Shown: positions 7,425 through 15,910 of the stretch, piece after piece
Layout of the letters: each line of letters begins with the position of its first letter
How positions within the stretch are numbered: position 1 is the stretch's first letter
DNA from: JAKSCF01 sp028279945
Lineage (GTDB): Bacteria > Bacillota > Clostridia > Peptostreptococcales > JAAYPU01
NCBI GenBank assembly: GCA_028279945.1
Contig: JANQMT010000206.1
Span: 1-63,306 of the forward strand
Direction of reading: 5' to 3'
Length of the DNA stretch: 63,306 nucleotides
Translations under genes and position numbers: made by a program
The notes under the pieces: model-generated
The model's input: the letters and a program-made list of their open reading frames with translations, nothing else
The model's database searches: none
Told to the model about the DNA's origin: nothing

Positions 7425-10005
7425 AGCTAACCACTAAAGCGCCATCAATTTCATCCACAACAATATGGCTGTTTTCGGTGATGCTTCCCTTAATGATGCT
7501 TGTAGCCAGCATGGTTTCTAAATGTTTTTGCAGGTAGCGTTTTACGGGTCTTGCACCATAAATAGGAGAGTAAGATTGCTTTGCAATGAATCTTTTTGCT
7601 GTATCTGCTAATTCCAATGTAATGTTTTTTTCAAGTAATCGTTTTTCAATATATTTCATAGAAATATCGATGATTTTTATGATTTGTTCTTCAGTAAGTG
7701 GTGAGAACATGACAATTTCGTCTATTCGGTTAAGAAACTCCGGTCTAAAATGCCGGCGCATTTCATTTTCAACTTTTTCTTTGATTTCTATAGAAATATG
7801 ACCATCTTCATTAAAGTTATCCAACAGATAACGGCTTCCGATGTTAGAGGTCATGATGATAATGGTGTTTTTAAAATCTACAGTTCTGCCTTGATTATCG
7901 GTTAATCTGCCGTCATCTAAAAGCTGCAACAGAATATTAAATACATCTGGATGAGCTTTTTCGATTTCATCAAATAAAATCACACTATAGGGCTTTCTTC
8001 GAACTGCCTCGGTAAGCTGACCGCCTTCATCGTATCCTACGTACCCCGGAGGCGCACCTACCAATCTGGATACGGAATGTTTCTCCATGTATTCTGACAT
8101 ATCGATACGAATCATATTTCTTTCACTATCAAACAGAGATTCTGATAGGGATTTAGCCAGTTCTGTTTTTCCCACACCTGTAGGCCCTAAAAAGATGAAA
8201 GAACCTATGGGCTTGCTTAAGTCTTTTAAACCGGCTCTAGCGCGTAATACGGCCTCAGATACTGCTGTTACAGCTTCTTCCTGTCCTATAACTCTTTGAT
8301 GCAGTGTCTCATCCAATCGTAATAGTTTTTCTTTTTCGCTTTCGATTAATTTGGAGACCGGTATTCCGGTCCATTTTGAGATAACCTGTGCGATGACATC
8401 TTGAGTGACAACTTCTTTCAGTAATTGATTATTTTGCTTTTCATCTTTTTCTTTCTCCTGCTCCAATTGCTTTTCTAGTTCAGGGAGCTTTCCGTATTTA
8501 AGTTGTGCAAGTTTTTCCAGATCATATTGTCTTTCAGCTTCTTCTATGTCATGCTTGATATCTTCAATTTGTTGTTTTATATTTTTAGTGATTTGGATGG
8601 CATTTTTTTCACTTTCCCATTGGGCTGTCATAGCCGTTTCTTTTTCTTTTAATTGATGAATCTCTTTTTTTAGATTCTGCATGCGTTTCTTGGATGAGGC
8701 ATCATCTTCTTTGCTCAGTGCTTGCTTTTCAATTTCCAGCTGCATGATCTTTCTGCTGATTTCATCCAATTCTACGGGCAGACTGTCGATCTCGGTTCTG
8801 ATTAAAGAAGCGGCTTCATCCATGAGGTCAATGGCCTTGTCAGGTAAGAAGCGGTCGCTGATATATCGATCCGATAATACAGAACATGATATGAGGGCAT
8901 TATCAGTGATACGTACGCCATGGTGAATTTCAAATCTTTCCTTAAGACCCCTCAAAATGGATATGGTATCTTCAACGGTTGGTTGATGGATTAAAACCTT
9001 TTGGAATCTTCTCTCCAATGCGGCATCTTTTTCAATATATTTTCTATATTCATCTAAAGTTGTAGCACCGATACAATGTAATTCACCTCTTGCCAGTTTA
9101 GGCTTTAGTAAATTACCTGCGTCCATAGAGCCTTCTGTTCGGCCGGCACCTACTATGTTGTGAATCTCATCAATAAATAAGATGATTTGGCCTTCAGATT
9201 TTTCAATTTCATTGAGAACAGCTTTTAATCTTTCTTCAAATTCTCCTCTAAATTTGGCTCCGGCAATGAGGGCACCCATGTCCAAAGCAAATATGGTTTT
9301 ATTCTTTAGGCCTTCGGGAACATCCCCGTTAAGAATTCTCTGAGCAAGGCCTTCGGCAATAGCTGTTTTACCTACACCTGGCTCACCAATGAGTACCGGA
9401 TTGTTCTTGGTCCTTCTGGATAAGATTTGTATGGTATGTCTAATTTCTGAGTCTCTTCCGATAACCGGGTCTAACTTCCCTTTTCTAGCCAGCTGAACTA
9501 AGTCCCTGCCATATTTGTTAAGGGCGTCGTAATTATCTTCCGGATTTTGATTGGTAATCCGTTGACTGCCTCTGACCTTGTTTAAAGCATCTAAGAATCT
9601 CTCTCTGTTGATGTTAAAACGCTTAAAGACTTTTTCCGAAGGTGTATTTTTTTCACTTAATAAAGCGAGATAAAGGTGTTCAACACCTACAAATTCATCT
9701 TTAAATTTTTTTGCGTTACTTTCAGCATCTATCATTAATTTATTAAAGCGACGGGCAGCATACATAGAGGAATTTTCCCCATGAATTTTAGGCAGCTTGC
9801 TTATTTCTTTTTCTACATCGCTAATCACAAGAGAAATGTTTTCATCCATAAATTGAATCAACTTTGGAATCAATCCTTCTTCTTGCATCAATAGGGCAAG
9901 ATGTAAATGTTCCCCGTCAATTTGTTGATTTTCATTTTTGATTGCAATTTCTTGAGCAGACGAAACTGCTATTTGAGCTCTCTCAGTAAATTTTTCAAAA
10001 TTCAT
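7423..10005 (-). CDS. clpB: ATP-dependent disaggregase ClpB
   Basis: An 860-residue Hsp100 chaperone that extracts and refolds aggregated proteins together with DnaK/DnaJ. Domains in order: Clp N domain (1-145), first AAA+ module with Walker A GEPGVGKT (207-214) and Walker B FIDEIHN, the long coiled-coil middle domain (about 410-530) that separates ClpB from ClpA/C, and the second AAA+ module with GPTGVGKT (about 605-612) and FDEIEKAH. Length and all motifs are normal. The start follows GAGGTGATAGT. It lies 70 bp downstream of the DnaJ-like gene and shares its CtsR-type promoter. Confidence 0.97.
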   Translation of the reverse strand: MNFEKFTERAQIAVSSAQEIAIKNENQQIDGEHLHLALLMQEEGLIPKLIQFMDENISLVISDVEKEISKLPKIHGENSSMYAARRFNKLMIDAESNAKKFKDEFVGVEHLYLALLSEKNTPSEKVFKRFNINRERFLDALNKVRGSQRITNQNPEDNYDALNKYGRDLVQLARKGKLDPVIGRDSEIRHTIQILSRRTKNNPVLIGEPGVGKTAIAEGLAQRILNGDVPEGLKNKTIFALDMGALIAGAKFRGEFEERLKAVLNEIEKSEGQIILFIDEIHNIVGAGRTEGSMDAGNLLKPKLARGELHCIGATTLDEYRKYIEKDAALERRFQKVLIHQPTVEDTISILRGLKERFEIHHGVRITDNALISCSVLSDRYISDRFLPDKAIDLMDEAASLIRTEIDSLPVELDEISRKIMQLEIEKQALSKEDDASSKKRMQNLKKEIHQLKEKETAMTAQWESEKNAIQITKNIKQQIEDIKHDIEEAERQYDLEKLAQLKYGKLPELEKQLEQEKEKDEKQNNQLLKEVVTQDVIAQVISKWTGIPVSKLIESEKEKLLRLDETLHQRVIGQEEAVTAVSEAVLRARAGLKDLSKPIGSFIFLGPTGVGKTELAKSLSESLFDSERNMIRIDMSEYMEKHSVSRLVGAPPGYVGYDEGGQLTEAVRRKPYSVILFDEIEKAHPDVFNILLQLLDDGRLTDNQGRTVDFKNTIIIMTSNIGSRYLLDNFNEDGHISIEIKEKVENEMRRHFRPEFLNRIDEIVMFSPLTEEQIIKIIDISMKYIEKRLLEKNITLELADTAKRFIAKQSYSPIYGARPVKRYLQKHLETMLATSIIKGSITENSHIVVDEIDGALVVS

Positions 10006-10030
10006 ACTATCACCTCACTTGTCTAACTAT

Positions 10031-10085
10031 ACCTACCCAACTATCATCTATCCAACTATCATCTATCCAACTATCTAACTACCCA
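10031..10085 (+). repeat. Short tandem repeat between the dnaJ-like gene and clpB
   Basis: Two identical 15-bp units (CATCTATCCAACTAT at 10045-10059 and 10060-10074) flanked by degenerate copies. The array fills almost all of the intercistronic gap and its last partial unit forms the 3' end of the dnaJ-like coding sequence. Confidence 0.75.
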
Positions 10086-11037
10086 ACTCTTTCAACTTCT
10101 TATACAATTCTTCTAATTCCGGTGAAAGAGAGGAGGGGTTTACAATCTTAATTTCTACAAATAAATCTCCGGTTTTACCATTCATATTTTTATAACCTTT
10201 ACCTGCTACTTTTATTTTTTTGCCTGTTTGTATCTTTGGAGGAATATTTAACATAATTTTTCCATCTAAAGTATGGATCACTTTCTTACATCCAAAATAC
10301 GCATCCCATGGATATATCTCAATATTGGTATCCAAATTAAGTGCATTCAGCTTTAAATTTTTATCCGGAATCATATTAACTTTTAGATATAGATCTCCTT
10401 TTGCACCGGCAGGACCCGGGGCGCCTTGACCTTTCAGTTTAATTTTCTTCCCCGTTAAAATTCCAGATGGAATATTAACGGATAGGGACCTTTTCCCTGT
10501 ACCTGTGTCTAATGTAATTTGTTTTTTAGCACCTTTATACGCTTCTTGCAGGGAAACTTGAATTTCGGCTTCTACATCTTGGCCTTTTGGTTGTTCATAG
10601 GCCGTATTGCGTCCAAATCCGCCTTGACCTCCGAAAATATCTTGAAAATCATAAGCAGAGCCGCCGCCACCGCCGCCGCCAAAGAACATATTGAAGAAAT
10701 CGCTAAAGTCAGCATTGCTGGTGGTGTATGTGTATGTACGCCCACCACCGCCAAAATTGCCAAATCCAAATTGGGAAGAAAATTGGGAAGGATCAAAATC
10801 CATGCCTTGATGGAAATTACCTGATTGTCCAAAGGTATCATATTTTTTTCGTTTTTCTTCATCACCAAGAACTTCAAAAGCCTCATTAATTTCCTTAAAT
10901 TTTTCTTCAGCTTTTTTGTTATCTTTGTTCATGTCCGGATGATACTTTTTCGCAAGCTTACGATATGTTTTTTTTATTTCTTCTTGAGAAGCACTCTTCT
11001 CAACACCTAAAATATCATAATAATCTTTATACTTCAT
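10075..11037 (-). CDS. DnaJ-like co-chaperone without zinc finger (CbpA type)
   Basis: A 320-residue J-domain co-chaperone. The J-domain (1-70) carries HPD at 33-35; it is followed by a Gly/Phe-rich linker (about 90-155) and two C-terminal beta-sandwich domains. The four CxxCxGxG zinc modules of classical DnaJ are absent, so it is the CbpA class. The ATG at 11037 is chosen because the upstream GTG reading lies inside the AAGAGGTG ribosome site. It is first in an operon with clpB behind a CtsR-type operator. A separate classical dnaJ probably exists elsewhere in the genome. Confidence 0.92.
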   Translation of the reverse strand: MKYKDYYDILGVEKSASQEEIKKTYRKLAKKYHPDMNKDNKKAEEKFKEINEAFEVLGDEEKRKKYDTFGQSGNFHQGMDFDPSQFSSQFGFGNFGGGGRTYTYTTSNADFSDFFNMFFGGGGGGGSAYDFQDIFGGQGGFGRNTAYEQPKGQDVEAEIQVSLQEAYKGAKKQITLDTGTGKRSLSVNIPSGILTGKKIKLKGQGAPGPAGAKGDLYLKVNMIPDKNLKLNALNLDTNIEIYPWDAYFGCKKVIHTLDGKIMLNIPPKIQTGKKIKVAGKGYKNMNGKTGDLFVEIKIVNPSSLSPELEELYKKLKELGS

Positions 11038-11059
11038 AGTTAACACCTCTTTTCAAGAG

Positions 11060-11114
11060 TTTGACTTTCTTTGACCTTTGTATTTATTATAACTAAATAT
11101 TCCAAGGTAATCAA
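11060..11114 (-). promoter_or_regulatory. Promoter and CtsR operator of the dnaJ-like/clpB operon
   Basis: On the minus strand TTGATT (11114-11109), a 17-bp spacer and TATAAT (11091-11086) form a good sigma-A promoter. Just downstream, 11076-11060 reads GGTCAAAGAAAGTCAAA, a full match to the CtsR heptad repeat (RGTCAAA-NAN-RGTCAAA), placed over the transcription start where a repressor would block initiation. CtsR itself is not in this window. Confidence 0.85.
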
Positions 11115-11318
11115 TATTTATTTTTATAAAAGGTAAAATAAGTGATATGTTGGCTTTGATAATATTAAAATTACCATTATTTTATGCCTTTATGCTGTTT
11201 AACCAATAATAACTATAAATTTGCTTTGACAGATATTTGTTGAAATAGTAAGATTGTAATGGAAAAACATTTTCCAAGGAACTGAAAAACTCTTAGCCAA
11301 TCAAAGAGGTGAGTCTAT

Positions 11319-12107
11319 ATGGATTATAAGCTTTATAATTTTGGTTTATGTTGTAGAAACCTTGAAAAAAGTATTGATTTTTATGAGGGACTTGGCTGCA
11401 AGGTAGTCAAAAAGATTAATGAAGACGGCTATGCAGTGGCATTTTTATATGCAGGAGATCAAGTTATACTGGAGTTAAATGAAATACCACTAATGATTGA
11501 AGAAAAATATTTTACCAAAAGAAGAGGTAGTATTAATAGTGTTAGTCTTAAAGTAGATAATATTTATGATGCCTACAAAGATATAGAAAATAAAGGATTA
11601 AGAGTAGTTTGGGCGCCTAAAGAGAATAAAGGTGTTTATCAATTTGGTTTATTGGATGAGGAATGTATGCTTATAAAAATATTTAACTTTGTTGATAACG
11701 ATTTTTTTGCAATGGAAGACTCTGATCTTCAAGATAAAAAAGAAATTGAGTTAAAAGCAGTCTGTTTACTCACAAATCAATATGTGGAAACACTCAATAT
11801 ATATAAAGATGCCTTTGGATTAAAAGAAATTGATTCGAATTTTCATTCGGGTCAAACCAGGTATGCTTTTTATGGGAATGAAAGCTTCAATAATACAGGT
11901 ATTTTAATTAAAGAAATTCCTGAGAATTTGGAAAGTCATGTGCATGATTTTCCGGATAGGGATATAGAATTTATAAAAAAATATGGTAATGGTTATGAGC
12001 ATCTCACCTTCAAAGTATTCAATAAAGATAAAAAAGGAGAGGAATGGGTTAAAGACCCGGATGGCAACCATATACGATTAATATATGAATCAGTGACAGG
12101 TATTTAA
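11319..12107 (+). CDS. VOC-family protein with two glyoxalase-like modules
   Basis: A 262-residue protein with two vicinal-oxygen-chelate modules (about 1-130 and 137-262). Each has the beta-alpha-beta layout seen in LYNFGLCCRNLEKSIDFYEGLG and, in the second half, the C-terminal KDPDGNHIRLIYE signature typical of glyoxalase/bleomycin-resistance proteins. The first module ends in a degenerate LLDEECMLIKIF version. Substrate cannot be told. AAAGAGGTGAG precedes the ATG. It is monocistronic; the terminator behind it is the landing site of the group II intron. Confidence 0.82.
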   Translation: MDYKLYNFGLCCRNLEKSIDFYEGLGCKVVKKINEDGYAVAFLYAGDQVILELNEIPLMIEEKYFTKRRGSINSVSLKVDNIYDAYKDIENKGLRVVWAPKENKGVYQFGLLDEECMLIKIFNFVDNDFFAMEDSDLQDKKEIELKAVCLLTNQYVETLNIYKDAFGLKEIDSNFHSGQTRYAFYGNESFNNTGILIKEIPENLESHVHDFPDRDIEFIKKYGNGYEHLTFKVFNKDKKGEEWVKDPDGNHIRLIYESVTGI

Positions 12108-12141
12108 AAACCTTGAATATTCAAGAATATTCAAGGTTTTT
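12107..12141. terminator. Terminator used as group IIC intron landing site
   Basis: A perfect palindromic stem (ACCTTGAATATTC/GAATATTCAAGGT) with a 3-base loop and A/T runs on both sides. In the uninterrupted chromosome it would end both the VOC gene and the convergent acn-icd-gntR operon. The intron begins six bases after its T run. Confidence 0.9.
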
Positions 12142-12147
12142 CTAATT

Positions 12148-14052
12148 GTGTGCCCAGCATGGGCACAATCTCAAGGGTGAAAGTCCCAAACGCACCCTAG
12201 TAGTGGGAAGCGTATAGCTAAAGGCAAGGGTGTCCTCGGTGACGAGGAATCCGAAGGAAGCCGGCGGCAAATCTCTGGTCTGACGAACAGAAATCACATC
12301 AGGCGCAAGTTGATGGATAAGGTTGCAATGCAAACTGAAGTCCAATAACTACTCGGAATCAACAGGCGTAAATGTGGCAGATGGATGGAGAGAAAGATTG
12401 TGTTCTTACCTGGGGAGGTCTCATGGACATGCTGAACGCCTTTGTGAAGCATGGTTGAAACAAGATTAGTCATGAGAAGTCAGCAGATACCATAATAGCG
12501 ACCTAGTCGACAAGGTCGTGAAGGGTTGAACCTAAGGAGGTGAAAGTCAATGAAAGTTACCGAAATCGGGATGAAGAAAAGTAGAATACACTGTAAAGAC
12601 AGTGGGTACTGTCAGAGAGATAGTGCGGAACACGAAGGGTATGACAGAGCGCTTACCGAAAAGAGGATAACTGAAAACAACATCACCGATGCCGACAGTG
12701 GAGAGAATGGACTTTTAGAACGAATCCTAGACCGAGAGAATCTTAACCGAGCGTATAAACAGGTGAAGAAGAATAAAGGGTCACACGGAGTCGATGGGAT
12801 GGAAGTAGAACATCTTCTACAATATCTCAAAGATAATGGGGATGAGCTAAGAAAGAGCATTTTGGAAGGTAAATACCGACCAAAACCAGTCCGAAGGGTA
12901 GAAATACCCAAGGACAACGGAAAGAAACGACAACTAGGGATACCAACAGTAGTGGACAGGGTTGTACAACAGGCGATACAACAAGTGCTATCATTGATAT
13001 ATGACCCGACATTCAGTGAAACCAGCTATGGATTCAGACCAAAACGAAGCGCAAAAGATGCCCTTAGGAAAAGTGAGGAATATGCTAATGAAGGATATAC
13101 CCATGTGGTAGATATGGATTTAGAGAAATTCTTTGACACAGTGAGTCAATCGAAAATGATAGAAATTCTGTCAAGAACTATTAAAGACGGACGAGTCATA
13201 TCATTGATACACAAATACTTAAGAGTGGGTGCTATCGTAGATAGGAAGTTCGAAGAAACAACAGAAGGCTTGGCACAGGGTGGAAACTTAAGCCCATTAT
13301 GTAGTAATATTATGCTCAATGAATTGGATAAAGAACTGGGAAAACGAGGAATACGTTTCGTACGTTACGCAGATGATTTGCTGTTGTTTGCGAGGACAAA
13401 ACGAAGTGCCAATAGAATCATGGAACATATCTTAGCGTTTATCGAAGGGAAACTAAAACTACAGGTAAACAGGGATAAGACGTCTGTGGCTTACATTGGG
13501 AAAATCAAATTTCTCGGATATGGGTTTTATCCATCAAGACAGGGAGTCAGGCTAAGGGTTCATAGCAAAACAGTAGCTAAGATGAAAGACAAAATAAGAA
13601 AAATCACTGCTAGAAATAATGGTACAAGCTATAAAACGCTAAAGCTCAATCTAAAACAATACGTGATAGGTTGGGTGAACTACTATAAACTGGCAGATAT
13701 GAAAAATCTCTTAAAACGTATTGATGAATGGCTACGCAGAAGATTGAGGAGTTTCATCTGGAAAAGATGGAAGAAAATCAAGACAAGGTATCGTATGTTG
13801 AGAAGGTTAGGATATAATCACCACAATGCAATCAAATACGCCAACACTAGAAAAGGCTACTGGCAGGTAGCCGGTAGCCAAATTCTCAGTTGTTCTATTA
13901 CAGACAACCGACTTAGAGAGTCGGGTTATCTGTTCTTTCTGGATTATTACAAAACTGTTCGTGTGTAAACTTAGGAAGCGCCGTATACGAGAACCGTACG
14001 TACGGTGTTGTGGGAGGTCGGGAAAATTATTCAATTTTCCCTCCTACCCGAT
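12148..14052 (+). mobile_element. Group IIC intron, apparently complete
   Basis: The 5' end GTGTGCCCAGCATGGGC and the next 100-150 bases (AAGGGTGAAAGTCCC, GCAAGGGTGTCC, GACGAGGAATCCGAAGG) follow the domain I pattern of the Oceanobacillus iheyensis group IIC intron as I recall it. Domain V is at about 13976-14011 (CGCCGTA/TACGGTG stem) and domain VI at about 14012-14050, ending CTACCCGAT. The maturase gene lies in domain IV. Insertion directly downstream of an intrinsic terminator in the sense orientation is the known habit of IIC introns. The 3' boundary abuts the stop codon of the minus-strand gntR gene. Boundaries are good to a base or two. Confidence 0.9.
12550..13968 (+). CDS. ltrA: Group II intron reverse transcriptase/maturase
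   Basis: A 472-residue intron-encoded protein that helps the intron fold, splice and retrotranspose. Reverse-transcriptase blocks run from about 55 to 325 with the catalytic YADD at 273-276; the maturase (GIIM/X) domain follows at about 340-430. There is no C-terminal HNH endonuclease, as expected for class C. It is open from start to stop, so the intron may be active. The start follows AAGGAGGTGAAAGTCA. The roughly 75 N-terminal residues ahead of the RT core are longer than in many class C proteins. Confidence 0.95.
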   Translation: MKVTEIGMKKSRIHCKDSGYCQRDSAEHEGYDRALTEKRITENNITDADSGENGLLERILDRENLNRAYKQVKKNKGSHGVDGMEVEHLLQYLKDNGDELRKSILEGKYRPKPVRRVEIPKDNGKKRQLGIPTVVDRVVQQAIQQVLSLIYDPTFSETSYGFRPKRSAKDALRKSEEYANEGYTHVVDMDLEKFFDTVSQSKMIEILSRTIKDGRVISLIHKYLRVGAIVDRKFEETTEGLAQGGNLSPLCSNIMLNELDKELGKRGIRFVRYADDLLLFARTKRSANRIMEHILAFIEGKLKLQVNRDKTSVAYIGKIKFLGYGFYPSRQGVRLRVHSKTVAKMKDKIRKITARNNGTSYKTLKLNLKQYVIGWVNYYKLADMKNLLKRIDEWLRRRLRSFIWKRWKKIKTRYRMLRRLGYNHHNAIKYANTRKGYWQVAGSQILSCSITDNRLRESGYLFFLDYYKTVRV

Positions 14053-14727
14053 TTAAGCATTAATTTTTTTCAGTGTATTAAATCCTAATTTTGTTCTTTG
14101 TTGTGAATTAGTCAAGTGTTCAATAAGAGCTTTTTCGGCTTCTTCAATGTCTTTAACATAAATGGCATCTAAAATGCGTTTATGTTCTTTTAACACTTCA
14201 TCTAATCTGTCTTCTACCTGTAATGCAGCTTTTCTGGTTTTCATAATATAAAATTGATAAGATTTTAATACCTGTTCAAGAAAGCGGCTATGGGTAGATT
14301 GATAGATAATTTCATGAAAATTACTGTTCATATATTGCATTTTCACAGCATCTTTTTTCATTGTATAAAATTCCATCAAGTCATATGCTTCTTGAAGTTC
14401 TTTCAGCTCTTCATCCGACATTCTTTCAATAGCCCATTTAACAGCTTTTACCTCAATAGCTATTCTTAATTCATAGATATCATGAAGATCTTGCTCTGAA
14501 ATGCCGATTACAAAAGCACCCCTATTGGGTACATTTTCTATGAGGCCTTCTAATTCCAACTGCTTAAAAGCTTCTCTTACAGGCGTACGACTTACACCAA
14601 ATTCGTTACAGATTCTATTTTCTGTAATTTTTTCTCCGGCAGAATATTTACCGTTCATAATATTTTCTCTTATATCCGTAAACAATGCAGTCGATAAAGA
14701 ATTTGGATTCATAGGGTCTTTTGTCAT
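14053..14727 (-). CDS. GntR-family (FCD-type) transcriptional regulator
   Basis: A 224-residue regulator with an N-terminal winged helix (about 10-75, core VSRTPVREAFKQLELEGLI) and a C-terminal FCD ligand domain, the FadR subfamily that senses carboxylic acids through a metal site. The ATG at 14727 is chosen; the upstream GTG lies inside the AAGAGGT ribosome site. It is third in the acn-icd-gntR operon and most likely controls it by binding the TTGTAT-N6-ATACAA element at 17854-17871; the ligand could be citrate or a related acid (inference). Its stop codon directly abuts the end of the group IIC intron. Confidence 0.9.
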   Translation of the reverse strand: MTKDPMNPNSLSTALFTDIRENIMNGKYSAGEKITENRICNEFGVSRTPVREAFKQLELEGLIENVPNRGAFVIGISEQDLHDIYELRIAIEVKAVKWAIERMSDEELKELQEAYDLMEFYTMKKDAVKMQYMNSNFHEIIYQSTHSRFLEQVLKSYQFYIMKTRKAALQVEDRLDEVLKEHKRILDAIYVKDIEEAEKALIEHLTNSQQRTKLGFNTLKKINA

Positions 14728-14748
14728 AATAGAACCTCTTTTCACAAC

Positions 14749-15894
14749 CTATAGGTTTTCTATAGTTTCCATAATGTAATCTGCAAATTCTTGTGAAGTG
14801 GCGCCATCACTTCTACCTGTTAATGTCAATTTCTTTTCTGTGATGGTGCAAATTTCCAAAGCTTTATAAAGCTGATCCGCTTTATCGGTAGATCCAATAT
14901 GGCTAAGAAGCATTGCACCGGCACGAATAATACTACATGGGTCAGCGTAAATATCTCTTCCCTCATCAACCATTCTAGGTGCAGAACCGTGGATTGCTTC
15001 AAACATAGCATACTTCTTACCAATATTTGCACTTCCGGCAGTTCCTACACCACCTTGGAATTCAGCAGCTTCATCTGTTAATATGTCGCCATAAAGGTTA
15101 GGAAGCACCATAACCTGAAATTGCGTTCTGCGCTTTTCATCAATAAGCTTGGCGGTCATAATATCAATGTACCAATCGTCCATCTCAATATCCGGATAAT
15201 CTTTTGATACTTCTTTACATACGTCTAAGAACTTTCCATCGGTTGTTTTAACAACGTTTGCTTTTGTAATGGCAGTCACTTTTGTTTTTCCGTTATTCTT
15301 AGCAAATTCAAAAGCAGCTCTAGCGATACGCCTGCTTCCGGGCGTCGTGATAACTTTAAAGTCAAATGCGATATCATCATTGATATTTAAACCGTTGCTG
15401 CCAAGCGCATACAAATCTTCAGTGTTTTCTCTGAAGAATGTCCAATCAATGCCCAGTTCAGGAACTTTTACCGGACGTACGTTTGCAAATAAATCTAATT
15501 CTTTACGTATTGCAACGTTTGCACTTTCTACATTTGCCCATTGATCACCTTTTCTTGGTGTTGTAGTAGGGCCTTTTAATAGAACATGGCATTTTTTAAT
15601 TTCTTCGAGTACATCGTCTGGAACTGCCTTATTAGCTGCAGCTCTGTTTTCTATTGTACAACCATTAATGGTTCTAAATTCAATTTTATCCTGATCAACT
15701 TGGTCTGCCAACAAGAATTCAAGAACACGTTGTGCTTGCTTAGTGATGGCAGGGCCTATGCCATCACCACCAATAATTCCAATAATCAATTTATCTAAAG
15801 ATTGGTAGTCGATAAAATCTTTCTGTTCTTTCATACGTTCAACCCGATCTATTTGGCCTTGAATCATTTCTTCGAATTTCTTTATATACTCCAT
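14749..15894 (-). CDS. icd: Isocitrate dehydrogenase
   Basis: A 381-residue member of the isocitrate/isopropylmalate dehydrogenase family. The substrate-binding pattern S-x-N-x3-R-x9-R (SANVAIRKELDLFANVR) is that of isocitrate dehydrogenase, not of isopropylmalate dehydrogenase. The cofactor loop reads APRMVDEGRD where the NADP-type E. coli enzyme has APKY, so NAD versus NADP use is uncertain. It is preceded by aconitase (16 bp) and followed by the GntR regulator (21 bp). With aconitase it turns citrate into 2-oxoglutarate for glutamate synthesis, the usual oxidative half-cycle of anaerobes. An extra 35-residue basic/acidic N-terminal segment precedes the Rossmann GGDGIGP motif. Confidence 0.92.
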   Translation of the reverse strand: MEYIKKFEEMIQGQIDRVERMKEQKDFIDYQSLDKLIIGIIGGDGIGPAITKQAQRVLEFLLADQVDQDKIEFRTINGCTIENRAAANKAVPDDVLEEIKKCHVLLKGPTTTPRKGDQWANVESANVAIRKELDLFANVRPVKVPELGIDWTFFRENTEDLYALGSNGLNINDDIAFDFKVITTPGSRRIARAAFEFAKNNGKTKVTAITKANVVKTTDGKFLDVCKEVSKDYPDIEMDDWYIDIMTAKLIDEKRRTQFQVMVLPNLYGDILTDEAAEFQGGVGTAGSANIGKKYAMFEAIHGSAPRMVDEGRDIYADPCSIIRAGAMLLSHIGSTDKADQLYKALEICTITEKKLTLTGRSDGATSQEFADYIMETIENL

Positions 15895-15910
15895 TTTATC
15901 CCTCCAAGAA

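Noticed and set aside
12142..12345. Minus-strand 67-codon frame at the intron 5' end
   Set aside because: It lies in the conserved structural RNA of the intron domain I.
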